Below are positions 47,142 to 56,867 of a DNA stretch of 64,000 nucleotides, piece after piece. The position numbers were made by a program, and so were the translations under genes. Positions within the stretch are counted from its first letter, which is position 1. Every line of letters starts with the position of its first letter. Below the pieces are notes generated by a model. That model was given only the letters and a program-made list of their open reading frames with translations. It was not told where the DNA came from and did no database searches. Origin of the DNA: Tritonibacter litoralis (GTDB lineage Bacteria; Pseudomonadota; Alphaproteobacteria; Rhodobacterales; Rhodobacteraceae); contig NZ_WIBF01000008.1 in assembly GCF_009496005.1 (NCBI RefSeq), positions 146,688 through 210,687 of the forward strand, given 5' to 3'.

Positions 47142-48119
47142 ATGCTGGATGCAGCCCCTATTCGCACCAACTGGACGCGTGAGGAAGCCGAGAAGATCTA
47201 CAACCAGCCCTTTATGGATCTGCTGTTCCGGGCTCAGACCGTGCATCGTGAACATTTTGACCCCAACCAGGTTCAAATGTCCAAACTGTTGTCGATTAAA
47301 ACCGGTGGCTGCCCGGAAGACTGTGCCTATTGCTCTCAATCCGCGCGCAACGGAGCCAAGCTCTCAGCTGCGAAGCTGATCGAAGTCGAGCGCGTGATAT
47401 CCGAGGCCAAAAAGGCCAAGGAAGCCGGTGCCACCCGGTACTGTATGGGCGCAGCATGGCGTTCGCCCAAGGACCGCGACATGGATGCGCTTGAGGCGAT
47501 GATCAACGGCGTCAAAGATCTGGGCATGGAAACCTGCATGACCCTCGGCATGCTTGAGGAAGATCAGGTCTTCCGTCTGCGTGACGCAGGTCTGGATTAT
47601 TACAACCACAATATCGACACCTCTGAGCGTTACTACAAAGAGATCATCACCACCCGCACGTTTGCGGATCGGATCGAGACGCTGAACCGCGTGCGAGAGG
47701 CCGGGATCAAAGTCTGTGCTGGCGGGATCGTTGGCATGGGCGAGCAGCAGATGGACCGCATCGATATGCTGTTGGCTCTTGCTACTTTGGATGAACATCC
47801 GGATTCTGTGCCGGTCAACCAGTTGATCCCAATTGCAGATACGCCGCTGGCGGATGTCGAAAAACTGGACCCCATTGAATTTGTGCGCACCATCGCCTTG
47901 GCGCGGATCCTGATGCCGAAATCCCATGTGCGCCTGTCTGCTGGCCGAACCGAAATGACGGATGAAATGCAGGCCATGTGTTTCTTTGCCGGGGCCAATT
48001 CGATCTTTGTCGGGGATACGCTGCTGACAGCGGATAACCCCGAAGAAGACAACGACAAAGCGTTGTTTAACCGACTGGGCATCACCGCAATGGCAGCGGG
48101 CTGCGACGGCAGCCGCTGA
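47142..48119 (+). CDS. bioB: Biotin synthase
   Basis: A radical S-adenosylmethionine enzyme that inserts sulfur into dethiobiotin. The 325-residue protein carries CPEDCAYC (Cys57, Cys61, Cys64) for the [4Fe-4S] cluster, [13 protein letters not shown] and the C-terminal [11 protein letters not shown]. It is first in the bioBFDAGC operon, behind two BioR boxes. Its TGA overlaps the bioF ATG by one base. Confidence 0.97.
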   Translation: MLDAAPIRTNWTREEAEKIYNQPFMDLLFRAQTVHREHFDPNQVQMSKLLSIKTGGCPEDCAYCSQSARNGAKLSAAKLIEVERVISEAKKAKEAGATRYCMGAAWRSPKDRDMDALEAMINGVKDLGMETCMTLGMLEEDQVFRLRDAGLDYYNHNIDTSERYYKEIITTRTFADRIETLNRVREAGIKVCAGGIVGMGEQQMDRIDMLLALATLDEHPDSVPVNQLIPIADTPLADVEKLDPIEFVRTIALARILMPKSHVRLSAGRTEMTDEMQAMCFFAGANSIFVGDTLLTADNPEEDNDKALFNRLGITAMAAGCDGSR

Positions 48120-49258
48120 TGGCGGATCTCTTCGCGCGGCACAGTCAGGCGTTGGATCGTTTAAAGGAACGCGGGCGGTATCGCCAGCTTTTGCCGCGCG
48201 CAGGCCATGATTTTGCGTCCAACGATTACCTGGGGTTGGCGGACAGCGATGTGCTGCGCGCCGCCGCGGCGGATGCGATTGCGCGGGGTGTTCCGGTCGG
48301 GGCAGGGGGCGCGCGCCTTCTGCGCGGAAATGCCCATGAACACGCCTGCCTGGAAGAGGACGCAGCAGCGTTTTTTGGAACTGAGGCGGCGCTTTTTATG
48401 GGTGGCGGATTTAATGCCAATCTGGCGATTTTTTCCAGCCTGCCACAGCAGGGGGATCTGGTGCTTTATGACGCGCTGATCCACGCCAGCACCCATGATG
48501 GGATGCGGTTGGGCCGGGCTGAGGCCCGCGCCTTTGCCCACAGCGATGTGCAGGCCGCGGCAAATGCGATCCGGGATTGGCGGGCCGAAGGTGGTTCGGG
48601 GCGTGTTTGGATCGCAGTGGAGGCGGTCTATTCCATGGATGGCGACAAGGCTCCGATTGCGGATCTGTTTCAGCTGGCCCAAGAGAATGACGCCATTCTG
48701 GTTGTGGATGAGGCGCATTCCACCGGTGTCATGGGCGCAGGCGGGCGCGGTTTGGCGCACGCCGTGGCCCATCACCCCAATGTCCTGTCGCTACACACGT
48801 GTGGCAAGGCGCTGGGCGTTTCGGGCGCACTGATCTGTGGTGCACGGGTTTTGGTTGAGACCTTGATCAACAAGGCGCGCGCCTTCATCTATGCCACGGC
48901 ACCTTCGCCGTTGAATGCAGCCCTTGTGCGTGCCGCGCTGCGGGAAGTGGCAGAGAACCGCGACCTGCGACGCCGCGCGGACGCGACGCTGGACCATGCC
49001 CATCGGGAGGCCGCGCGGCTTTGTGGCCTTTCTGGCTTCAAAAGCCAGATTTTACCGGTTGTCATAGGCGCGGATAAACCCACCATGGCGCTGGCTGCAG
49101 CCCTGCAGGAAATCGGTTATGACATCCGCGGCATTCGCCCGCCAACGGTGCCACGCAACACCGCCCGTCTGCGGATCTCCATAACTCTCAACACCAGCGC
49201 CGAGGTCATCTCGTCGATGTTCTCAGACCTCGCGCAACTCCGCGAGGTGCATCCATGA
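48119..49258 (+). CDS. bioF: 8-amino-7-oxononanoate synthase
   Basis: Condenses pimeloyl-ACP (or CoA) with alanine. A 379-residue PLP enzyme: FASNDYLGLA near the N-terminus, GSGGARLLRGN-like VGAGGARLLRGN, LVVDEAHSTGVMG with the PLP aspartate, and the PLP lysine in HTCGKALG. It overlaps bioD by 4 bp. Confidence 0.95.
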   Translation: MADLFARHSQALDRLKERGRYRQLLPRAGHDFASNDYLGLADSDVLRAAAADAIARGVPVGAGGARLLRGNAHEHACLEEDAAAFFGTEAALFMGGGFNANLAIFSSLPQQGDLVLYDALIHASTHDGMRLGRAEARAFAHSDVQAAANAIRDWRAEGGSGRVWIAVEAVYSMDGDKAPIADLFQLAQENDAILVVDEAHSTGVMGAGGRGLAHAVAHHPNVLSLHTCGKALGVSGALICGARVLVETLINKARAFIYATAPSPLNAALVRAALREVAENRDLRRRADATLDHAHREAARLCGLSGFKSQILPVVIGADKPTMALAAALQEIGYDIRGIRPPTVPRNTARLRISITLNTSAEVISSMFSDLAQLREVHP

Positions 49259-49890
49259 CATCATTGGTTATCACCGGCACCGATACCGGCATTGGCAAGA
49301 CCGTCGTCGCGGCAGGGCTGACACAGGCACTGGGTGCGACCTATTGGAAACCGGTGCAATCCGGTCTCGAAGAGGAAACAGACACCGAGGTTGTGGCGCG
49401 CCTGACCGGGCAACCAGTCCTGCCAGAAGCTTACCGTTTGACGCGCCCGGCATCCCCGCATCTGTCGGCCGAGGCTGAAGGGGTTGAAATTGACCCCACA
49501 CGCCTCGTTCTTCCCCAAGGCAACGGGGTGTTTGTGGTGGAAGGTGCGGGTGGGCTGTTGGTGCCGCTCAATCGTCAGATGCTCTATCTGGACCTCTTTG
49601 CCCGTTGGCGCGCGCCTACGGTTCTGTGCGCACGCACTGCCTTGGGCACGATCAATCACAGCCTTCTGTCCCTGCGCGCTTTGCGCGAAGCCCGGGTTCC
49701 GGTGGTTGGCATTGTCTTTGTTGGCGACCCGGATCCAGAGGTTGAAGCGACAATCTGCAACTTTGGCGCTGTGACCCATTTGGGCCGAATGCCTTTCATG
49801 GAAACGATCACCTCTGATGTGCTGGCCTCCACGGTGGCTTCTACGCTGGATCTGGACCGGATCCGTCAACCGTTGGAGCAGATGCCATGA
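49255..49890 (+). CDS. bioD: Dethiobiotin synthetase
   Basis: Closes the ureido ring of dethiobiotin using ATP and carbon dioxide. The 211-residue protein has the P-loop GTDTGIGKT at residues 8-16, YWKPVQSG with the catalytic lysine, and VVEGAGGLLVPLN. It sits between bioF and bioA with 4-bp overlaps on both sides. Confidence 0.95.
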   Translation: MTSLVITGTDTGIGKTVVAAGLTQALGATYWKPVQSGLEEETDTEVVARLTGQPVLPEAYRLTRPASPHLSAEAEGVEIDPTRLVLPQGNGVFVVEGAGGLLVPLNRQMLYLDLFARWRAPTVLCARTALGTINHSLLSLRALREARVPVVGIVFVGDPDPEVEATICNFGAVTHLGRMPFMETITSDVLASTVASTLDLDRIRQPLEQMP

Positions 49891-51182
49891 CCAACCCGCT
49901 GCCCCCACTGGCGTTTGACCAGCACCATCTGTGGCACCCATATACCAATGTCACCAAGCCCGGCCCGACGTTTGTCGTAAAAGAGGCCCAGGGCGTCTAT
50001 TTGACATTGGATGATGGCACAGAAGTCATTGATGCCATGTCGTCCTGGTGGTGCATGATGCACGGCCACCGCCACCCGCATATCACCCAAGCGATGCATG
50101 ACCAGTTGGACCGCCTGCCGCATGTGATGTTTGGCGGGCTGACCCATGACCCGGCCATTGATCTTGGGCTTAAACTGCTTGAGATCACGCCAAACAGCCT
50201 TTCGCGGATTTTCTATTGCGACAGCGGCTCTGTTTCGGTGGAGGTCGCGATGAAAATGGCGGTGCAATACCAGCACGCCATGGGCCAAGCGGGCCGAAGC
50301 GAGTTTGCCACCATCCGTTCGGGTTATCACGGCGATACCTGGAAAGCGATGAGCGTCTGTGATCCGGACACCGGCATGCACCACCTGTTCCAGGGCGCGC
50401 TCAGCGTGCAGCACTTTGTGTCCCGCCCGCCCGTTACCCTGGCTCAGGACTGGCCAGAAGACCCCGAGGCCAACGGCCTGGCCGAGCTGGAGCGCTGCCT
50501 GACAAACGGCTGTGACAAGATCGCTGCGCTGATCCTTGAGCCGGTGGTGCAGGGCACCGGGGGGATGTATTTTTACCACCCTGAGTATCTGAACCAGGCC
50601 CGACAGATCTGTGATGATTTGGGCATTCTGTTGATCTTTGATGAAATCGCCACCGGCTTTGGCCGCACGGGCCAGCTTTTTGCCACGGATTTCTGCGCTG
50701 TCGAGCCGGATATCATTTGTCTGGGCAAGGGGCTGACGGGCGGCCATATTTCCTTTGCCTGCACGATGACCAATGACCGGGTTGCAACGGGGATTGGTGG
50801 CGGCAATCCCGGCATCTTTATGCATGGGCCAACCTATATGGCGAACCCTTTGGCCTGTGTCGCAGCCAAAGCCGCGCTGGACGTTCTGACGGGCCAGGAC
50901 TGGCGGTCCCGCGTGGCTGAGATTGCCACCCAGATGGAACAAGAGCTGGCCCCGGCGCGCGATCTGCCAAATGTGGCTGATGTGCGTGTCCTAGGTGCGA
51001 TTGGGGTGATTGAGATGCGGCATCAGGTCAGTGCAGATGCGGCCCATGCCCGTGTCAAAGAGATGGGCGTTTTCCTGCGCCCCTTTGGCAAGAACATCTA
51101 TACCATGCCGCCCTTTGTGACCTCCCCAGACGAGCTGAGCCGGATTTGTGTCGGCATGTTGCGTCTGGCGCGGGAGCTGTGA
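49887..51182 (+). CDS. bioA: Adenosylmethionine-8-amino-7-oxononanoate aminotransferase
   Basis: Transfers an amino group from S-adenosylmethionine to KAPA. A 431-residue class III PLP aminotransferase: WHPYTN near the N-terminus, DAMSSWWCMMHGHRHP, YHGDTWKAMSVCD, LIFDEIATGFGRTG (PLP aspartate), and LGKGLTGGHISFA (PLP lysine). The tyrosine-containing WHPYTNV motif distinguishes BioA from other class III enzymes. Confidence 0.95.
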   Translation: MTNPLPPLAFDQHHLWHPYTNVTKPGPTFVVKEAQGVYLTLDDGTEVIDAMSSWWCMMHGHRHPHITQAMHDQLDRLPHVMFGGLTHDPAIDLGLKLLEITPNSLSRIFYCDSGSVSVEVAMKMAVQYQHAMGQAGRSEFATIRSGYHGDTWKAMSVCDPDTGMHHLFQGALSVQHFVSRPPVTLAQDWPEDPEANGLAELERCLTNGCDKIAALILEPVVQGTGGMYFYHPEYLNQARQICDDLGILLIFDEIATGFGRTGQLFATDFCAVEPDIICLGKGLTGGHISFACTMTNDRVATGIGGGNPGIFMHGPTYMANPLACVAAKAALDVLTGQDWRSRVAEIATQMEQELAPARDLPNVADVRVLGAIGVIEMRHQVSADAAHARVKEMGVFLRPFGKNIYTMPPFVTSPDELSRICVGMLRLAREL

Positions 51183-51185
51183 CGC

Positions 51186-51803
51186 ATGAACGGGCGCTGG
51201 CTGCATCATAACGCCAAGTCTGAGGCCGTGTTGGTTTTTGGTGGCTGGGCCGTTGGCCCTGCGCCCTTTGCGGCATTGCCAGCGGACCGGGACGTTTTTT
51301 TTGTCGACGACTACCGCTGCGTGGAGGCTGAGTTGCCCGCGTTGGATGGCTATGGGGCTGTTGATCTGGTGGCCTGGTCTTTTGGTGTCGCGGCCTTTGG
51401 GCACTGGAATGCAGGTCGTCCAGATGTCTTCCGGCACAAGGTCGCCCTGTGTGGCAGCCTGTCGCCAGTGGACCGTCGGCTGGGCATTGCGCCACGCGTT
51501 TACGCGCGCACGGTTCAGGGCCTCACGCAGGAGAGCTACCAACAGTTTCAACACCGTGTGTTTGGCCGCAGTTTGCCTGAAGCCCACATCGACCTTGACG
51601 CGCGACGGGATGAGCTGATTGCTGTCGAAGCCCGCGGTCCAGCTCCAGATCCGGGTTTCGATCGGGTCTGGGCAGCCGAGCAGGATCAAATCTTTGCGCT
51701 TGCGGCGATGGAGGCGGCGTGGGCGGATCGCGATCTCAAGACCTTTGATGGCCCCCATGCGCCGTTTGGCCATTTCACCAGCTGGGAGGCGTTTTGGGTA
51801 TGA
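51186..51803 (+). CDS. bioG: Pimeloyl-ACP methyl ester esterase, BioG type
   Basis: Removes the methyl group that BioC added, releasing pimeloyl-ACP for BioF. The 205-residue alpha/beta hydrolase-like protein (DUF452) opens with AVLVFGGWAVGP, and its nucleophile is Ser65 in VAWSFGVAA. BioG replaces BioH in many bacteria. It lies 3 bp after bioA, and its stop overlaps the bioC start (ATGA). Confidence 0.88.
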   Translation: MNGRWLHHNAKSEAVLVFGGWAVGPAPFAALPADRDVFFVDDYRCVEAELPALDGYGAVDLVAWSFGVAAFGHWNAGRPDVFRHKVALCGSLSPVDRRLGIAPRVYARTVQGLTQESYQQFQHRVFGRSLPEAHIDLDARRDELIAVEARGPAPDPGFDRVWAAEQDQIFALAAMEAAWADRDLKTFDGPHAPFGHFTSWEAFWV

Positions 51804-52588
51804 AGGATCATCCGCGCAGCCTCAGCAATCGCAGTCAGGTCCAACAGTCCTTTGGTCGCGGGCTTGCGACCTATCACGGCGCAGCGGTCGCCCAGAAACA
51901 GATCGCTCAGGAACTGGTGGCCCGCCTGCTGGAAGCACGGGGCACCCACACGGTGCCGCACGCCTTTGAGTTCGGCTGTGGCACCGGTCATGTGACCGAA
52001 GCTCTGACCGCATCTCTGGACATAGAGCGGTTGCTGTTAAATGATCTCGTACCCGATGCAGAAGCCATCGCTTGCCCCATGGCCGAAGGAAATGGCGCAC
52101 AGGTGACCTTTGCGTCCGGGGCCATTGAGCAGTTGGACCTGCCAGATCAACTGGATCTGATCTGTTCGGGGTCGACCCTGCAGTGGGTGGAGGATGGGCC
52201 GCACGTGCTGCGTCGTCTGTGTGACCATCTGCGTCCGGGCGGTTGGCTGGCGCTGTCGACTTTTGGCACAGCGCATTTTCAGGAGCTGATCGCGCTTGGC
52301 TCTGTCTCAGCCGCTCCGAATTACAGTGATCTTGATGAATTGCAGGATTGGCTGCCGCAAGGTCTTGTTGCGATGTCGGCAGAGCAGGCGCCGATAACGC
52401 TTCAATTTCCCGATGCCCGCGCGGTGCTGCGTCACCTGCGCGGAACTGGTGTTAACGCGCGTTCGGGCCAGCATTGGACACGCGCCCACCTGAGGGCCTT
52501 TGAAGACCAGTATCGCGACACATTCGGTGCGGCGGGACAGTTGCCGCTGACCTATGATGCTGTCTGGATGATCGCACAGAAGCAATAA
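51800..52588 (+). CDS. bioC: Malonyl-ACP O-methyltransferase
   Basis: Methylates the free carboxyl of malonyl-ACP so that fatty-acid synthesis can extend it to pimeloyl. The roughly 262-residue class I methyltransferase has the cofactor loop HAFEFGCGTGHVTEAL and LDLICSGSTLQWVED, which is characteristic of BioC. ATG at 51800, overlapping bioG, is preferred over the TTG at 51794. Last gene of the biotin operon. Confidence 0.92.
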   Translation: MKDHPRSLSNRSQVQQSFGRGLATYHGAAVAQKQIAQELVARLLEARGTHTVPHAFEFGCGTGHVTEALTASLDIERLLLNDLVPDAEAIACPMAEGNGAQVTFASGAIEQLDLPDQLDLICSGSTLQWVEDGPHVLRRLCDHLRPGGWLALSTFGTAHFQELIALGSVSAAPNYSDLDELQDWLPQGLVAMSAEQAPITLQFPDARAVLRHLRGTGVNARSGQHWTRAHLRAFEDQYRDTFGAAGQLPLTYDAVWMIAQKQ

Positions 52589-52694
52589 GCCCACGCATGC
52601 CTGCGCGCATTGTCGCGCCCTCTGGCGACTCTTCGATTGAGTTGCTAGCTTTGGTGAGCGCGACGCAGGATTGGACGAGACAAGGAAGCTGATA

Positions 52695-53210
52695 ATGCAT
52701 TTGGCCTATGTGATGAACGCGGAACGTGGCGCAACCGACCGGCTGCTGAGCGCATTGGCTGAGCGTCTTGCGGAATTGGGCATTGAAACCGCAGGGATCG
52801 TTCAAACCAATCAGGAAACCTGCGACACCGAACTCTGCGACATGGATGTGAAGGTTCTGCCGGACGGAGAGACAATCCGCATTTCGCAATCCTTGGGCAA
52901 GGAATCACGTGGATGCCGCCTGAACCCCGAAGCGCTGGAGCGCGCGGTCGCCCTGGTCCAAGAGCGCCTCAATCAGACACCAGCGCCGCAGATTTTGCTG
53001 GTAAATAAATTTGGCAAACATGAGGCCGACGGACGCGGCATGCGTGTCGTTTTTGCTGAGGCCTTGGAGCGCGGGATCCCGGTGATTTCAGGGGTGAACG
53101 GCGTAAACGTCGAGGCCTTCCATGAATTCAGCGGTGGGATCGCTGAAGCTGCGCCTCAAGATGTGGATGGGCTGGTGGCCTGGGTGCAAAACTGTTTGGA
53201 GCCTGCGTAG
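52695..53210 (+). CDS. DUF2478 family protein, possible NTP-binding factor for molybdate metabolism
   Basis: A 171-residue protein. The opening strand LAYVMNAERGATDRLLSALAERL, the central cysteine pair (NQETCDTELCDMDVKVLPDG), SLGKESRGCRLNPEALERAV and LLVNKFGKHEADGRGMR match DUF2478, a family often found near molybdate-transport and molybdopterin genes. ATG at 52695 with AAGGAA upstream is preferred over the ATG at 52671. Not co-transcribed with the biotin genes by obvious coupling. Confidence 0.7.
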   Translation: MHLAYVMNAERGATDRLLSALAERLAELGIETAGIVQTNQETCDTELCDMDVKVLPDGETIRISQSLGKESRGCRLNPEALERAVALVQERLNQTPAPQILLVNKFGKHEADGRGMRVVFAEALERGIPVISGVNGVNVEAFHEFSGGIAEAAPQDVDGLVAWVQNCLEPA

Positions 53211-53363
53211 ATCGCGCAGGTGGCGGAAAATTCTGATTTTAAATCAATATCTTGGCCGCAGTGCGATGTTCGCGCAATCCTGTGGATAAACCTGGGATGT
53301 ATTTTTTATGGTAAAACATGACCACCATTTTCACCTTTGAATTATTTTTCAAAAGAGTGAAAA

Positions 53364-53447
53364 TGGTGGGCGACCCTGGAATCGAACCAGGCGTGCGTCT
53401 CCGCGAGGGAGTTACAGTCCCCTGCCACACCTTGCGGCCTGTCGCCC
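53364..53447 (-). tRNA. tRNA-Tyr (GUA)
   Basis: The minus strand reads GGGCGAC as the acceptor 5' strand, the anticodon stem-loop GGGGA-CTGTAAC-TCCCT with anticodon GTA, a long class II variable arm (CGCGGAGACGC), the T arm CCTGG-TTCGATT-CCAGG, and an acceptor ending ACCA. All stems pair, allowing one wobble in the anticodon stem. Confidence 0.95.
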
Positions 53448-53566
53448 ACTGTCAGGTCTGTGTTGCACCTGACGTGGAGGCGTGATTAATACCGCCACCT
53501 GCTGGCGTCAACACGAAAATCACAAGATTTTTGCGATGACCCGAAAAATTTTGTCCGGAGCGGAAA

Positions 53567-54352
53567 ATGTCAAAGAAACCCAAGTGGGTCGTCGAAAAAG
53601 AACAGGCCAAGCGAGCCGCTGCGGCGGAGACTGTGTGGCTGTTTGGGTTGCATGCTGTGCGTGATGCGCTGCTGAACCCAAAGCGAGAGAAACTGCGCCT
53701 GATGGTGACGATGAATGCGCGCGACAAGCTGGCCGATGCCATCGCCGAAAGCGGTATCGAGCCGGAACTGGTGGATCCCCGCAAATTCAAAGCGCCAATT
53801 GATCCGAACTCAGTCCACCAGGGCGCTGTGCTTGAGGTCAAGCCACTGGCCTGGGGCGGATTGGCGGATAACTGCATTGGTGCAGAGGTGCCGCGTGTCC
53901 TTCTGTTGGATCGGGTGACAGATCCACACAATGTTGGGGCGATCCTGCGTTCTGCTGAAGTCTTGGGCGCAAGCGCCGTGATTGGCACCCGCCATCACTC
54001 GGCCCCGGAAACCGGAGCCTTGGCCAAAACCGCCAGCGGCGCGCTAGAGCGTCAGCCTTATCTGCGGATGCGCAACCTGGCCGACACAATCACCGAGCTC
54101 CAGTCGATGGGATTTCTGGTTCTCGGGCTCGACGGTGAGGCCGAAGAGACCATCGAAGAGGCATTGGAAGGGCGTACAGGCGATCCGGTTGCACTGGTTT
54201 TGGGAGCAGAAGGTCCGGGCTTACGCCAGAAAACCAAGGAAACCGTCGACAAACTGGTGAAGATCGACGCTGCAGGCGGGTTTGGGTCGTTAAATGTTTC
54301 AAACGCTGCGGCGATCGCGCTCTATGCGTCGTTGCGCGGGGCAGGAAAATAA
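53567..54352 (+). CDS. rlmB: 23S rRNA (guanosine-2'-O-)-methyltransferase RlmB / TrmH-family enzyme
   Basis: A SpoU-type knotted methyltransferase of 261 residues. An N-terminal substrate-binding domain (LFGLHAVRDALLNPKREKL) precedes the three SPOUT motifs: LLLDRVTDPHNVGAILRSAE, VLGAEGPGLRQKT and GSLNVSNAAAIALYA. It matches RlmB, which methylates 23S rRNA in the peptidyl-transferase region, but tRNA methylation cannot be excluded. It is divergent from tRNA-Tyr and ends at a strong hairpin. Confidence 0.88.
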   Translation: MSKKPKWVVEKEQAKRAAAAETVWLFGLHAVRDALLNPKREKLRLMVTMNARDKLADAIAESGIEPELVDPRKFKAPIDPNSVHQGAVLEVKPLAWGGLADNCIGAEVPRVLLLDRVTDPHNVGAILRSAEVLGASAVIGTRHHSAPETGALAKTASGALERQPYLRMRNLADTITELQSMGFLVLGLDGEAEETIEEALEGRTGDPVALVLGAEGPGLRQKTKETVDKLVKIDAAGGFGSLNVSNAAAIALYASLRGAGK

Positions 54353-54385
54353 CGGTTCGTGGTGCGAATTGTTCATTCTTCGGGC

Positions 54386-54423
54386 AACACACCGAGTTGA
54401 GCGGGCTTCAACTCGGTGTGTTT
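54386..54423 (+). terminator. Terminator after rlmB
   Basis: A perfect 14-bp stem, ACACACCGAGTTGA (54386-54399) / TCAACTCGGTGTGT (54407-54420), then TTTGT. Confidence 0.8.
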
Positions 54424-54553
54424 GTACTCTCAATAGTGTTTTTCTATCACATATTCGCGACCTGCCTTGATCGCTGCAGCAGATATGTCTTTTTTGGAGA
54501 CCTGAATCGAATCCAAAATCCGGCGATCCCCGCCCTTTAGGTAACCACTTGTT

Positions 54554-55015
54554 ATGCAGCTTGTTTCGGCTTCTCTGATTGGATTGACACTGGCCTTGGC
54601 GCCGGTTGCAGCTTTGGCTGAGCGTCGGTCATTGGCGCATACGATCTATTATCAGGATCTTGGATATGCGATCGGCGGTTATGATCCGGTCTCCTTCTTT
54701 CGCCACGACGAGCCGCTGCAGGGCCAGACCACCTATGCGGTGATGTGGAAAGGGGTGACGTGGCTGTTTTCCTCTGCGGAACATCAAGCGATCTTTGAAG
54801 CCAATCCGCGCGCCTATGCGCCGCAATTTGGCGGGTATTGCGCCTATGGGGTTTCGGTGGGCAAGCTGGTGTCTGGCGATCCACACGCGTTTGAAATTCG
54901 CGATGGAGCGCTGTTTATGCTGCACAGCCCCGAGGTTCAGGTGCGCTGGAATGGGGCGCGTCAGGAACGGTTGAGTGCTGCGCAGGAAAACTGGCCCGAG
55001 ATCTTGCGTGACTAG
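54554..55015 (+). CDS. YHS domain-containing exported protein
   Basis: A 153-residue protein with a signal peptide (MQLVSASLIGLTLALAPVAALA). The mature part has GYDPVSFF and the YHS core WLFSSAEHQAIFEANPRAYAPQFGGYCAYGVSVGK. YHS domains are thought to bind metals or support metal-handling proteins. Single gene. Confidence 0.85.
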   Translation: MQLVSASLIGLTLALAPVAALAERRSLAHTIYYQDLGYAIGGYDPVSFFRHDEPLQGQTTYAVMWKGVTWLFSSAEHQAIFEANPRAYAPQFGGYCAYGVSVGKLVSGDPHAFEIRDGALFMLHSPEVQVRWNGARQERLSAAQENWPEILRD

Positions 55016-55110
55016 GTTGCGTTGCGCGGGTCCTCTAACTCACTGATTGCATTGCTCACGATTTTGAGAGTGGGCCTTTAACTTTTTGAAATGCGACCCA
55101 TCTAGTATGG

Positions 55111-55196
55111 CAGGACTGCGGAGTGGAACCACCGCAGATCTTTTCACTGTCCCTCGTTCCGTACTCAGCGCCCAGTATTGACTGGGCGCATTTTTA
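55111..55196 (+). ncRNA. Candidate small RNA with Rho-independent terminator
   Basis: A hairpin CTGCGG (55116-55121) / CCGCAG (55132-55137), a pyrimidine-rich unpaired segment (CTTTTCACTGTCCCTCGTTC), then a perfect terminator GCGCCCAGT (55168-55176) / ACTGGGCGC (55181-55189) with ATTTTTATT. The terminator is separated from the upstream YHS gene by 150 bp of non-coding sequence, so an independent transcript is likely. Confidence 0.4.
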
Positions 55197-55243
55197 TTGG
55201 TGGTCTGCCCCGGTAAAGCCCGCATTTGATTTGGACAATTGAT

Positions 55244-55669
55244 ATGGCCTCTGACGACGACCAGACCATCCGCCACGCGCTGGAGACAGCCAGGACCATC
55301 GCCTTGGTCGGTGCCTCGGCAAAACCGGAACGTCCTGCGCATTACGTCGGCCAATTTCTAACAGAGATGGGGCATAAGGTGATTCCAGTGAATCCCGGTC
55401 TGGAAGGGCAGACCTTGTTTGGCCAAACGGTCCGGGCTCAGCTCAGCGACATCGCCGAACCGGTGGATATGATCGACATTTTTCGCAAGGTTGAGGCTGT
55501 GCCGCAGATCGTTGCAGACGCGCTGGAGGCTTTTCCAAACCTCAAGACGATCTGGATGCAGCTCGGGATCACCCATGCAGACGCCACAGCGCTGGCTGAG
55601 GCCCGTGGCGTGACCGTGATCCAGGATCGATGCCCCAAGATCGAGTATCCGCGCCTGATGGCTGTCTAG
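55244..55669 (+). CDS. CoA-binding domain protein
   Basis: A 141-residue Rossmann-fold protein: IALVGASAKPERPAHYVGQFL is the nucleotide-binding loop, VIPVNPGLEGQTLFGQ and DMIDIFRKVEAVPQIV follow, and it ends with VIQDRCPKIEYPRL. Stand-alone proteins of this type bind coenzyme A but have no settled role. ATG at 55244 is preferred over TTG at 55226. Converges with hisE. Confidence 0.85.
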   Translation: MASDDDQTIRHALETARTIALVGASAKPERPAHYVGQFLTEMGHKVIPVNPGLEGQTLFGQTVRAQLSDIAEPVDMIDIFRKVEAVPQIVADALEAFPNLKTIWMQLGITHADATALAEARGVTVIQDRCPKIEYPRLMAV

Positions 55670-55675
55670 GCGCGC

Positions 55676-55996
55676 CTAGGCTGTGGGGCGGGCTGCTTTT
55701 TCCGCAATGCCGCTTAGACCCTGACGCTCGGCCAGCACCTTGAGCACATCGTCCAGCGCCACATCGCGAGCGGCCAGCATAACAAGAAAATGATAAAGCA
55801 CATCCGCGCCTTCTGAGGCGAGCTTGTGCTTGTCGTCTTTCACCGCTTCGATGATTGCCTCAATGGCTTCCTCACCAAATTTTTCGGCGCATTTTTCGGG
55901 GCCTTTGGCCATCAGTTTCGCGGTCCAGCTGCTGTCAGGATCCGCGGATTTGCGTGACAGAATGGTGGCTTCCAGATCATGGAGCAGGGTCATCAA
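55676..55996 (-). CDS. hisE: Phosphoribosyl-ATP pyrophosphatase
   Basis: Hydrolyses phosphoribosyl-ATP to phosphoribosyl-AMP, the second step of histidine synthesis. The 106-residue all-alpha protein has the metal-binding EEAIEAIIEAVKDD and EGADVLYHFLVML helices of the MazG-like fold. It is 7 bp after hisF and closes that operon. hisI is not in the window. Confidence 0.95.
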   Translation of the reverse strand: MMTLLHDLEATILSRKSADPDSSWTAKLMAKGPEKCAEKFGEEAIEAIIEAVKDDKHKLASEGADVLYHFLVMLAARDVALDDVLKVLAERQGLSGIAEKAARPTA

Positions 55997-56003
55997 CGTC
56001 TCC

Positions 56004-56765
56004 TCAGGTCAGGCGCATGGGGATGCCAGCGGCCTGCATGTGCTCTTTGGCTTCCTGGATGGTGTATTCGCCAAAGTGGAAGATGGACGCAGCTAAAACA
56101 GCCGATGCACCGCCCTGGGTGACGCCTTCCACCAGGTGATCCAGATTGCCGACCCCGCCCGAGGCGATCACAGGGATATTAACCGCATCTGAAATCGCGC
56201 GCGTCAGGGGGAGGTTAAAGCCCGACTTGGTGCCGTCGCGATCCATCGAGGTCAGCAGGATTTCTCCGGCCCCTTTGGATGCTACCAATTTGGCAAACTC
56301 AACGGCATCAATCCCGGTTTCTTTGCGGCCGCCGTGGGTAAAGATTTCCCATTTGCCGGGCGCAACCGTCTTGGCATCAATGGCGCAGACAATGCATTGG
56401 CTGCCAAATTGATCGGCGCTTTCGGCTATCACATCCGGGTTTGCTACGGCGGCTGAGTTGAACGAAACCTTGTCAGCCCCTGCCAGCAACAACGCGCGCA
56501 CATCGTCTTTTGTCCGCACACCGCCGCCAACTGTCAGCGGCACAAAGCACTGTTCCGCCGTCCGCCGGACCACATCAAACATAGTGCCGCGGTTTTCATG
56601 CGTCGCATGGATATCCAGAAAACAGATCTCATCCGCGCCCGCTGCATCATAAGCCTTAGCGCTTTCCACCGGGTCACCTGCATCGCGCAGGCCAACAAAG
56701 TTCACACCTTTGACCACACGGCCATCGGCCACGTCCAAACAGGGGATGATCCGGGTCTTGAGCAT
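56004..56765 (-). CDS. hisF: Imidazole glycerol phosphate synthase, cyclase subunit
   Basis: Forms imidazole glycerol phosphate and AICAR with ammonia from HisH. A 253-residue TIM barrel: [18 protein letters not shown] with the catalytic aspartate, [18 protein letters not shown], and [15 protein letters not shown]. In an operon with hisE; hisA lies upstream beyond a plus-strand DUF302 gene. Confidence 0.96.
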   Translation of the reverse strand: MLKTRIIPCLDVADGRVVKGVNFVGLRDAGDPVESAKAYDAAGADEICFLDIHATHENRGTMFDVVRRTAEQCFVPLTVGGGVRTKDDVRALLLAGADKVSFNSAAVANPDVIAESADQFGSQCIVCAIDAKTVAPGKWEIFTHGGRKETGIDAVEFAKLVASKGAGEILLTSMDRDGTKSGFNLPLTRAISDAVNIPVIASGGVGNLDHLVEGVTQGGASAVLAASIFHFGEYTIQEAKEHMQAAGIPMRLT

Positions 56766-56867
56766 ATTTTCGTGATCCTGTGCCTTTTCGCAATGCTTCT
56801 AGGATGTTCGGCTCTAAAACGCCAGTGCGCAGTGCGTTTTGACTGCGGTGTAGATTGGGAGATTGAG

